Of a DNA stretch of 64,000 nucleotides, positions 1 through 7,533 are shown piece by piece. How positions within the stretch are numbered: the first letter of the stretch is position 1; each line of letters opens with the position of its first letter. Location of the stretch: NCBI GenBank assembly GCA_965199135.1, contig OZ240685.1, positions 3,534,001 to 3,598,000 on the forward strand. The letters are read 5' to 3'. The DNA comes from EB88 sp965199135 (GTDB lineage Bacteria; Acidobacteriota; Terriglobia; Terriglobales; Acidobacteriaceae). Made by a program: the position numbers and the translations under genes. A model generated the notes under the pieces. It did no database searches, was not told where the DNA came from, and was given only the letters and a program-made list of their open reading frames with translations.

Positions 1-897
1 TTCTGCTTCGGCGTTCACGATCCGCTCGATAGCTGCAAGAACCCGCTTACGAACGCCTTCGTCATAGGTTCGAACGTTGAGCTTCAGGATCGCTTCGTCT
101 GGAATGACGTTCTCCTTGGTTCCGGCCTGGAGCGCCCCAATGGTGACTACTGCTGGTTCATTTGGTGCCAACTCCCTGGAAACAATCGTTTGCAGGCGCA
201 GAACGGTTGATGCCGCCATGACGACTGGGTCGATGCTCGCCTGGGGCATCGACCCGTGGGCACCTCTTCCGAACATGCGGACCTGCATACTATCGCCTGC
301 CGATGTCACGACTCCTGCGCGAGAGCTGAGAGCACCAGCGGATCCAACCATGACGTGCTGACCGAGAACGACATCCGGTTTCGGAAATCGTTTGAACAGG
401 TTGTCATCGATCATTGCCTGGGCGCCTTCTGCTGTTTCCTCTGCTGGCTGGAAAACCGGCATCAGTGTTCCGCGCCAGGCATCGCGGTTCTGCGCCATCA
501 GGGTGGCTGCCCCGATCAGCCAAGTCACATGCATGTCGTGTCCGCAGGCGTGCATCACAGGCGTCTCATGACCTTCTGTATCCGTCGCGGTTACGTTGCT
601 TGCATAGGGAAGACCGGTTGCTTCTTTCACCGGCAGGGCATCCATATCGGCGCGGAGCATGACGGTAGGCCCATCGCCGTTCCGCAGTAGAGCAACGACG
701 CCCGTCTTGCCGACCCCGGTCGTGACTTCATATCCTGCGTTGCGAAGGTGCTCTGCTGCGATCGAAGCGGTTCGATGTTCCTGCATGGAAAGCTCAGGAT
801 GGGAGTGGATATCCTTGTAGATGTTCTCCAGATCACCAAGCAGATCTTTGAAGCCCTTGAGGATCTTCGAGGGCTGCTGACCTTGTTCTTCACTCAT
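1..897 (-). CDS. M20-family amidohydrolase (hippurate hydrolase/N-acyl amino acid amidohydrolase type), C-terminus outside window
   Basis: Reading the minus strand from ATG 897 gives 299 codons without a stop, running off the left edge. The family's usual landmarks appear in order: HPELSMQE near the N-terminus, RADMDALPV (metal-binding Asp), HACGHDMH (metal-binding Cys/His) and the catalytic PAEE, followed by a lid-domain segment (GRGAHGSMPQ). M20 members are usually about 400-450 aa, so roughly two thirds is present. Known members hydrolyse N-acyl or N-aroyl amino acids or release auxin-type conjugates; the exact substrate cannot be read here. The start is supported by ACAGGAGA about 8 nt upstream. 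No signal peptide is evident, so it is probably cytoplasmic. Confidence 0.9.
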   Translation of the reverse strand, partial: MSEEQGQQPSKILKGFKDLLGDLENIYKDIHSHPELSMQEHRTASIAAEHLRNAGYEVTTGVGKTGVVALLRNGDGPTVMLRADMDALPVKEATGLPYASNVTATDTEGHETPVMHACGHDMHVTWLIGAATLMAQNRDAWRGTLMPVFQPAEETAEGAQAMIDDNLFKRFPKPDVVLGQHVMVGSAGALSSRAGVVTSAGDSMQVRMFGRGAHGSMPQASIDPVVMAASTVLRLQTIVSRELAPNEPAVVTIGALQAGTKENVIPDEAILKLNVRTYDEGVRKRVLAAIERIVNAEAE

Positions 898-1030
898 GCA
901 ATTCTCCTGTGTCTTTGCCGTGGAACGCGGGCCGATCCTACACAAGTAGATTCCTCGAAGCCTCTCCAGTGTGGCCCATGTCCAGCAAATCGCAAGAAAG
1001 AAGCGAGGCGGCCTGGAGACCGCCGTACAC

Positions 1031-1060
1031 AGGGTTGTCGAGCAGGGTTGTCGAGCAGGG
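1031..1060. repeat. 13-bp tandem duplication in the intergenic region
   Basis: The unit AGGGTTGTCGAGC occurs twice head to tail, followed by a partial third unit (AGGG). It lies in the gap between the amidohydrolase start and the response-regulator stop, where no gene was recognised. It looks like a slippage product. Confidence 0.6.
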
Positions 1061-1178
1061 CTGTAGCGTCCTGCGTCTGGCGTGCCGAGGGCGCCGAATT
1101 GACTCCCGTTGGGAAACCTCTTAGGAAATTCCGCACCTCTGGCTGTTACTCGCGAGTCACCACGGAAAGCAGCACGCC

Positions 1179-1823
1179 TTATTCACTCCCGGATAACAAT
1201 CCGAGGCGATAAGCAAGCGAGACAGCCTCGGTGCGGTCTGAAACCTGGAGCTTCTCGAGGATGTTGTTGACGTGGTGCCTCACCGTGTTGTCGCTGATGC
1301 CAAGCGCGTGGCCCACCTGCTTGTTCGTGCAGCCTTCGGCAAGCAACTGCAAGATCTCAAGCTCGCGCGGGCTTAGCTCGGAGCGCATCATGCGGTCGGC
1401 CAAACGCGACGCTACCTGGTGTGGGATGTAGCGCCCACCCCCATGCACAGTGCGGATAGCCTGCACCATTTCCCCTTCGCTTGTGTCCTTGACCAGGTAG
1501 CCTTGCGCACCGGCGCGGATGGCGCGGTAGATGTCTTCTTCCTTGGCATAGGAGGTGAGCACAAGTGTACGCGGTCTTGTTTCGCGCATGCCCAGGCTGC
1601 GAAGGACTGCGATGCCGTCCATGCCGGGCATGCGCAGGTCCAGCAGCATCACATCCGGGCGTTCGCTCGCTGCCAGCGAAAGTGCTTCGGCGCCGCTCGC
1701 CGCTGAGCCGACGACCTCCAACTCAGCGTGGGCTTGCAGCATGCTGGTGAGCCCGGAGCACACAACGGGGTGATCATCCACAATTAGCACGCGGATGGTG
1801 GGCCTCTCATCTGGAAGTCGCAT
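1179..1823 (-). CDS. NarL/FixJ-family response regulator with LuxR-type HTH
   Basis: 214 aa. The N-terminal receiver domain has the acidic pair D16-D17, phospho-acceptor D62 (in LLDLRMPGMDG), T90 and K112 (YLVKD). The C-terminal LuxR/GerE helix-turn-helix (LSPRELEILQLLAEG, then NKQVGHALGISDNTVRHHV) spans about residues 148-205. It is the output partner of the histidine kinase whose gene overlaps its start by 17 nt, which implies translational coupling. AAGGAG sits 5 nt before the ATG. The pair is divergent from the TonB receptor, so it probably controls the receptor and glycosidase genes; this is inferred from position only. Confidence 0.93.
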   Translation of the reverse strand: MRLPDERPTIRVLIVDDHPVVCSGLTSMLQAHAELEVVGSAASGAEALSLAASERPDVMLLDLRMPGMDGIAVLRSLGMRETRPRTLVLTSYAKEEDIYRAIRAGAQGYLVKDTSEGEMVQAIRTVHGGGRYIPHQVASRLADRMMRSELSPRELEILQLLAEGCTNKQVGHALGISDNTVRHHVNNILEKLQVSDRTEAVSLAYRLGLLSGSE

Positions 1824-3903
1824 GCGAGCTCCTTGAACTTCCGGTCAACAAGGTGAACCAGGCGCGAGCCATGGCCGCAAAGCGGGGCAGCGGCATGGTC
1901 ACCGCAACCACGGTACCGGCGCTGAGCCCCGTCGTAATTTCGATCGCACCCTGCACCGCGGCCGCGCGCCTGCGCATGCCGTTCAAGCCAAAGCCCAGCA
2001 GGCTTCCGCTCTTCTGAAAGCCACAGCCATCGTCGCGGACCGTAAGCTGCACCGCCTCCTTGCTGTAGGCCAGCTCAAGCCGAATACGCGTGGGCGCAGC
2101 ATGCCGTACGGCGTTGGCAATTGCCTCCTGGCCGATGCGACGGAGCGCCTCCTGAAGCTTCGCGGGCAGGCGCACCGGGTTGCCCACACGCTCGGCCTCT
2201 ACCTGCACGCCGCCACCCTCGGTCAGCAACCGCGCCGTGGCCTCGAGCGACGCCAGTACTTCGCCCCCTCGCTCCACCTCCGGCAGGTTCTGGTCAAAGC
2301 TGACGCGCGCCTCCTTGTGGCTATGCCGCGCAAGCTTGGTCGCCAGGTCAACCTGCGCATGCAGCTCAGGCATGTGGGTCGGGATCGCGCGACGAATCGC
2401 CTGCAGCTGAAACCCCAGCCCCGCAAAGCCTTGTGCCAGCGTGTCGTGCAGTTCGTGTGAGAAACGCTCGCGCTCGGCCAGCACCATCTTGAGCCTCCAG
2501 TGCTTTACACGCGCTTGTATGCCGAACGCCGAAAGCGCCAAGAGCACCAGGCACAGTCCCGCAGAAACGAAGACGAGGTGTCTCGCTGTCCACCAAGAGG
2601 GCGGCTCTAGCACCTGCACATCTCCCGGCTCGCGCATCAGCACCTTGTAAGAGATGGTGTAGGAACTGACCGGGCCCAGGTTCCAGGTGCCTTGCACATC
2701 GAGCACGCAGATGCCGGTCAGGCGCACGCGCATACCCTCACGCAACTTACTTAGTTGGCCAGAGCCCATGCCTCGGGCGAGCTCGGCCAACACGACTGCC
2801 GGGCCATTCTGCACCAGCAGCACCTCCTGCGACGGCTCGAGCACGCGTCGCACCAGCCGGCCCTCCAGGCTCACGAGCGTGTTGTTGTACTCGCCCGTCA
2901 GCAGTTCGTCGCTTCGGACTGGCGAGGGCTGCACGGGTGCGCGACGCCCCAGCAGCCGAAAGAGAGAGTCCTGCAGCACGGGGCCAGTGGAGGTGAGCGC
3001 TGGGAATCCGATTGCCTCGATGCGCTCGCCTAGGTGGAGCGTGCCAGCCTGCATGCTGTTGACTGACAATGCCTTTCCCTGGTCTTCAATCACCAGCAAC
3101 TGCCCTGGCTTGTCATACGTAACCGTGCCTTGCACTTTTACCCGCCGCTCGACGGACGCGCCGGACCGATACTGCATCAAGTTGCTGATCGGCATTACTG
3201 GCCCGCTGAACAGATCGCTTGGGTGCGGCTTGAGCACGGTTGCGCTATCGAGGCTCGAAGTGACCAGCGTAGGAGCGGTAATCTGCCGCCCTCCATTCTT
3301 GGTACAAGAGACGACCGCGGTGAGGCGGATACGGCTGCCGATCAAAGCATTTGCGCGGGCGAGTTCGCCAAGTGGTAGCGAAACAAAGATGACACCGTCA
3401 CTTAAACCCAATTTGAGCCAGGAGCGATCCGGTTCAAACGACCGCAACCCTGCGGCTCGTACCAGGCCGCTTACGGCAATGAACTGGCTGTCCAGGTTGC
3501 CGCTGCTCATCTGGGCAAATCCCGCCTGTCGCGCACGCGGCATGGGGGCGCGGCCCACCTTGCGCAGACCCTTGGCCACAATCACGGGCGAGTAAGTGCC
3601 CGCGCCGGTTACGCCCTCAACGACCACTTCATCGCCCGGGTGAAAATCTGCCGGCTGCGCCGCGAAGATCCAGACTCCCGCAAACCGGTCCTGCACGAAC
3701 AAGCCTCCCTGACCCACTGCGGTCACTACGCCACGCATGGTGACAGGGTTCCGCAGCCGTGCCTGCGCGGGCGTCAAGGCCAGGATCGATCGGCCGTCAT
3801 GTAGCTGTTCCCCACGTGCATGGCGCAGGGACGCAAGGCAAAGGAGCACAACCCAAAGCAGCGCCCATCCGCGTGCAGCTCGTGTGCTCAAGGACCGTTT
3901 CAC
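1807..3903 (-). CDS. Sensor histidine kinase, NarX/DesK class, with large exported OB-fold-like sensor region
   Basis: About 698 aa from GTG 3903; a longer TTG start at 3942 is possible. The chosen start gives a compact signal-type segment (GWALLWVVLLCLASL). About 400 extracytoplasmic residues follow, in three or four beta-rich units (phrases such as VTMRGVVTAVGQGGLFVQD and VKVQGTVTYDKPGQLLVIED) that resemble OB-fold nucleic-acid-binding-like modules. One TM helix follows (about 439-462). The HisKA_3 dimerisation domain has phospho-His in HELHDTLAQG (H486), and a HATPase_c domain follows (EAIANAVRHA, DDGCGF, GFGLNGMRRRA). The architecture implies sensing outside the cytoplasmic membrane and phosphotransfer to the overlapping response regulator. 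Confidence 0.88.
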   Translation of the reverse strand: MKRSLSTRAARGWALLWVVLLCLASLRHARGEQLHDGRSILALTPAQARLRNPVTMRGVVTAVGQGGLFVQDRFAGVWIFAAQPADFHPGDEVVVEGVTGAGTYSPVIVAKGLRKVGRAPMPRARQAGFAQMSSGNLDSQFIAVSGLVRAAGLRSFEPDRSWLKLGLSDGVIFVSLPLGELARANALIGSRIRLTAVVSCTKNGGRQITAPTLVTSSLDSATVLKPHPSDLFSGPVMPISNLMQYRSGASVERRVKVQGTVTYDKPGQLLVIEDQGKALSVNSMQAGTLHLGERIEAIGFPALTSTGPVLQDSLFRLLGRRAPVQPSPVRSDELLTGEYNNTLVSLEGRLVRRVLEPSQEVLLVQNGPAVVLAELARGMGSGQLSKLREGMRVRLTGICVLDVQGTWNLGPVSSYTISYKVLMREPGDVQVLEPPSWWTARHLVFVSAGLCLVLLALSAFGIQARVKHWRLKMVLAERERFSHELHDTLAQGFAGLGFQLQAIRRAIPTHMPELHAQVDLATKLARHSHKEARVSFDQNLPEVERGGEVLASLEATARLLTEGGGVQVEAERVGNPVRLPAKLQEALRRIGQEAIANAVRHAAPTRIRLELAYSKEAVQLTVRDDGCGFQKSGSLLGFGLNGMRRRAAAVQGAIEITTGLSAGTVVAVTMPLPRFAAMARAWFTLLTGSSRSSHATSR

Positions 3904-3990
3904 CCCCAAACGATAGTGAGCACCGCGGGCGAGCGTCAACAAAATGGGTCGGGACGCTCCATGTTGCGTGCATCGCCAAGTCGCATATAG

Positions 3991-4082
3991 GCCATTTGTA
4001 CGATGGGGCCCCGCCCTTTATGCCCATAGCCGCCCGGCACGCAGGGGCCACGCATCCGTCGCCATACAGACGATGGTGCCCC
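3991..4082. promoter_or_regulatory. Two direct 22-bp repeats 70 bp apart between kinase and TonB receptor genes
   Basis: Positions 3991-4012 and 4061-4082 match at 17 of 22 bases: both begin GCCAT and end CGATGG(G/T)GCCCC. The start-to-start distance is exactly 70 bp. They lie in the divergent promoter region (3904-4149), a natural place for binding sites of the adjacent NarL-type regulator. The repeats are directly visible; the regulatory role is inference. Confidence 0.45.
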
Positions 4083-4149
4083 CTGCTCTGCCGTGTGTAG
4101 AGTCTGCCGCTGTGAACTCAAACGTATCGGTCCACCCTCGCGAGGACGC

Positions 4150-7100
4150 ATGAAGGTTATTTTCCGCAGCACTCCTCTCCTCTCTTGTTCGGCCTTGTTC
4201 GTGACCGGCGCGGGGCTTGCATCCGTCGCGGCGCCTGCTTACGCCCAGGTGGCCAGCGCCGCCCTCGCCGGCACCGTTGCCGACCCAAGCGGCGCGCCCA
4301 TCGCAGGCGCGGCCGTCAGCGCGCTCAACACCGGCACTGGCGTGTCGCAATCCACCACCAGTGGCTCCGACGGCACCTACACATTCTCGACGCTGCAGCC
4401 GGGGATCTACCGCGTCACCGTCACAGAGACGGGCTTCGCTAAGAGCGTGCAAGAAGGCGTGCAGCTCACCATTGGACAGGCGGCCACGCTTAAGACCCCG
4501 CTAAGCGTGGGTTCCGCCGAGCAGACCGTCTCGGTCAGCGCCAATGCCGAGCTCATCAATCAGACCACCGCCGAGATCAGCCAGCTGATCAATGAAAAAT
4601 CAGTGCGCGAGCTGCCGCTGAACGGTCGGGATCCGTCCAGTCTTGTGCTGCAGGCACCGGGCATCGTGAACGTCCTGAATGCCAGCGGCAATCTGCAGTC
4701 CAGCAATTCGTTTCCGACGGAAAGCGGCGCGGCTGCCAATGGTGGCCGTCAAGGCAGCACCTACTACCTGCTCGACGGCGTCCCCAACATGGACTATTAC
4801 CTGCTACTCGCCGCGCCGTTCCCCAATGCCGACGCTACGCAGGAGTTCCGGGTGATCACCAACAACTTCGACGCCCGCTACGGCTTCGCTCCGGGCGCAG
4901 TTGTGTCCATCCAGACCAGGTCCGGCTCTAACAACTTCCACGGCGGTGCGTTTGAGTTCCTCCGCAACAGTGTGCTCAACGCCGGCAACTACTTTTCTCA
5001 CCAGGTCGACAGTTTGAAGCGTAACCAGTTCGGTGGCTTTCTGGGCGGACCTATCCAGAAAGACAAGCTCTTCTTTTTTGGCAACTACCAGCAGACGCAG
5101 GCCACCACCACGCCTCAGACCAACACTACCTTTACGCCTACCGCCGCCATGCTCGCTGGTGATTTCAGCGCTGTGCCCGCCACGCTCAAGGCTCCTTTTG
5201 CCACCGTGAACGGCAGGCCCAACCAGATTGACCCAGCCCTACTCAACCCCGCCGCGGTCGCGTTGGCCTCGCTGGTCCCGCTGGGCCAGGTTGCTGCCAC
5301 GGGCCAGGTGAGCTATATCGGCACGCCCCAGCGCTACTCATACAAGGAAGCCACCGGCCGCCTGGACTATGACATCAACGCCAGCCAGCGCCTCACGGTC
5401 CGCAGTTTCATCTATCGCTACGACCAGCCGGAAGAGGTGATGCCCGGCAACGCGCTGGCCAATACCGTGGGTGAGACAGGCCGTTTGTACAACGAACTGG
5501 TGAGCCACACGTGGACCATCAACGCAAACTCGGTCAATACCATCTCGGCCGCGTGGTTGCAGAATGACTACTTCTCCGCCGCTCACGTGGCCGGACCCAG
5601 CGGTCAGCCGGTGTGCCTCTCACAGTTCATCCAAATCAGTGACCCCGCCGGGCTGTGCTACATGGAAGGCGGCGTCAACATCTCAAACGGCTACCAGGAG
5701 CCCTACACCTCGCCTAACCGCGAAAACCGCCGCACCTGGAGCCTCAACGACGACTACTCGCGTGTGTTGGGCAGGCACACACTTACCTTCGGGGGCAATT
5801 TCCTCCACCAGTACGCGCTTGAGGTCTCCGCCTACCCGCAGAACGCAGACGTCAACTTCACAGGGCAGTACACAGGTTTTGGTCTGGCCGACTTTCTGCT
5901 CGGGTACGCGCAGTCAGTCCGGCAAGGCGCCGGCGAAACGCAGGATCCGCATGGCATCCAGCTTGGCTTGTATGCCCAGGACCAGTGGCGCTGGCGCCCC
6001 AATTTCACGCTCACCGCGGGCGTGCGCTGGGAGCCGAACCTGCCTCCCTCGGTCACGAACGGACGCGGCGCTTATTTCATCCCCGGGGCACAAAGCACGC
6101 GTTACCCCAATGCGCCGACAGGGCTTGTGTTCCCTGGCGATCACGGCCTGGACAACAAGCTCATGCCCTCTGACTACGCACAGGTCGCCCCACGTGTGGG
6201 CATCGCTTGGCAGCCCGCTTCCCTGCCCGACACTGCGATTCGCGCGGCCTTCGGCATCTTCTTTGCACCGCTTGAGTACTCTCTCTACAACCACACGGCG
6301 GACGTATCTCCCTTTAGCCCGCTTTACTACTTCGCCGGCACCAGCAGCGCCTACATTCCCTTCAGCAACCCGTACTCGTTCCCGGGTGCGGGCACTGGCG
6401 GCGTCAACCCCTTCCCGCCGTTTGCTTCGTCCTCCGTGGTCCCCGCTGCTTCTTCCACCTTCCCTGCCGATCTCAGCGTGCTCTCGGTCTTCGCGCCTGA
6501 TTTCAAGCTGGGCACCACGCAAAGCTGGAACGTCTCCATCGAGCAGCAGGCCACACGCTACATGGCGGCGCACCTGGCCTACGTCGGCAGCGAAAGCTAC
6601 CACCTCGTCTTTCCGCTGGACCTGAATCCGGGCTTCTACAACACCGACGCAACCCTCAGCGGCAACCGGCTGCTCTTTCCCGCCTTCAGCTCGGTGTATG
6701 AGAACGACAGCGCCGGGACTTCCCGCTACAACTCGCTCCAGGCGAGCCTTGAGCTCAGGCCCTTTCACGGCCTTCAGGCGCAGTCCAGCTTTACCTGGGC
6801 ACGGACCGAGGACGTCTTCACGGGCAACAGCATTGCCTTCGACCTCAACATCCCCGACCCGTTTGACCTGAGGCACAACTTCGGCAAGAGCGACCTCAAC
6901 ATCCCGCTTATCTCCGTCACGAACTTTCTTTACACCAGCCCTGCGCTCCGCGGCATCAACCCCGTGCTGCGGCAGGCGCTGGGCAACTGGGAGATTAGCG
7001 GTCTCTACACCCTGCAATCCGGCACGCCCTTCAGCATCAGCGGCGGAGACGGCAACAACAATTCGGCCGCCCAGCAGGATGGTGATCGCGCCGACTTCGC

Positions 7101-7455
7101 ACCGGGTGGCCAGAGCGTTGCTGCAGGCGTGCACCAGGGAAGCAAGCAGCAGTGGCTCACGCACTACTTCGATCCCACGCGCTTTGTCGTCAATGCCCCG
7201 GGCACCTTTGGCAACACACCGCGCAACATCTACCAGGGGCCGGGCGTCAACACAGCCGACCTTGGCCTGATCAAGAACTGGGAGTACCGTGAGCGCTGGA
7301 GGCTCCAGTTCCGCTGGGAGATGTTTAACGCCTTGAACCACGCCAACTTCGCCAATCCAAACTCTGACCCATCAAGCGGCAACTTCGGTCAGATCACCAG
7401 CATTGGTCCAGTCGCGCCTCGCGTTCAGCAGGCCGCGCTGAAACTCACCTTCTAA
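4150..7455 (+). CDS. TonB-dependent receptor, Oar-like, with carboxypeptidase-regulatory N-terminal domain
   Basis: 1,101 aa from ATG 4150 (GAGGA 4 nt upstream). The ORF extends further 5', but this start gives a clean signal peptide ending APAYAQ. Residues about 35-120 form a CarboxypepD_reg-like beta-sandwich (AGTVADPSGAPIAGAAV and GTYTFSTLQPGIYRVTV). A plug follows (LPLNGRDPSSLVLQAPG, then DGVPNMDYY), then a long beta-barrel ending in an aromatic terminus (AALKLTF), as expected for an outer-membrane porin-type receptor. Acidobacteria carry many such receptors, thought to import oligosaccharides or other large ligands. The downstream GH42 and GH29 genes suggest a galactose/fucose-containing glycan. 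A canonical TonB box was not located. Confidence 0.93.
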   Translation: MKVIFRSTPLLSCSALFVTGAGLASVAAPAYAQVASAALAGTVADPSGAPIAGAAVSALNTGTGVSQSTTSGSDGTYTFSTLQPGIYRVTVTETGFAKSVQEGVQLTIGQAATLKTPLSVGSAEQTVSVSANAELINQTTAEISQLINEKSVRELPLNGRDPSSLVLQAPGIVNVLNASGNLQSSNSFPTESGAAANGGRQGSTYYLLDGVPNMDYYLLLAAPFPNADATQEFRVITNNFDARYGFAPGAVVSIQTRSGSNNFHGGAFEFLRNSVLNAGNYFSHQVDSLKRNQFGGFLGGPIQKDKLFFFGNYQQTQATTTPQTNTTFTPTAAMLAGDFSAVPATLKAPFATVNGRPNQIDPALLNPAAVALASLVPLGQVAATGQVSYIGTPQRYSYKEATGRLDYDINASQRLTVRSFIYRYDQPEEVMPGNALANTVGETGRLYNELVSHTWTINANSVNTISAAWLQNDYFSAAHVAGPSGQPVCLSQFIQISDPAGLCYMEGGVNISNGYQEPYTSPNRENRRTWSLNDDYSRVLGRHTLTFGGNFLHQYALEVSAYPQNADVNFTGQYTGFGLADFLLGYAQSVRQGAGETQDPHGIQLGLYAQDQWRWRPNFTLTAGVRWEPNLPPSVTNGRGAYFIPGAQSTRYPNAPTGLVFPGDHGLDNKLMPSDYAQVAPRVGIAWQPASLPDTAIRAAFGIFFAPLEYSLYNHTADVSPFSPLYYFAGTSSAYIPFSNPYSFPGAGTGGVNPFPPFASSSVVPAASSTFPADLSVLSVFAPDFKLGTTQSWNVSIEQQATRYMAAHLAYVGSESYHLVFPLDLNPGFYNTDATLSGNRLLFPAFSSVYENDSAGTSRYNSLQASLELRPFHGLQAQSSFTWARTEDVFTGNSIAFDLNIPDPFDLRHNFGKSDLNIPLISVTNFLYTSPALRGINPVLRQALGNWEISGLYTLQSGTPFSISGGDGNNNSAAQQDGDRADFAPGGQSVAAGVHQGSKQQWLTHYFDPTRFVVNAPGTFGNTPRNIYQGPGVNTADLGLIKNWEYRERWRLQFRWEMFNALNHANFANPNSDPSSGNFGQITSIGPVAPRVQQAALKLTF

Positions 7456-7468
7456 CCCAACGTTTCTC

Positions 7469-7500
7469 TGCGACGGTGTTCGCCTCCTGGCACCGTCGCA
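7469..7500 (+). terminator. Perfect hairpin after the TonB receptor gene
   Basis: A 10-bp perfect stem (TGCGACGGTG / CACCGTCGCA) with a 12-nt loop begins 13 nt after the receptor stop and is followed by a pyrimidine-rich CTCTTGTCTCTCTTT. It could be an intrinsic terminator or an attenuating/3'-stabilising hairpin that lowers read-through into the glycosidase genes. Confidence 0.6.
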
Positions 7501-7533
7501 CTCTTGTCTCTCTTTCCGAAAGGTTTGCCCCGC

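Noticed and set aside
2687..3595. 302-codon plus-strand open frame opposite the histidine kinase
   Set aside because: Ser/Arg/Pro-rich shadow; the kinase sensor region on the minus strand is supported by position, TM helix and catalytic domains.
5914..7341. 475-codon open frame on the minus strand inside the TonB receptor gene
   Set aside because: It is the antisense shadow of a high-GC gene with strong third-position bias; it has no recognisable motif, and the plus-strand receptor is unambiguous.
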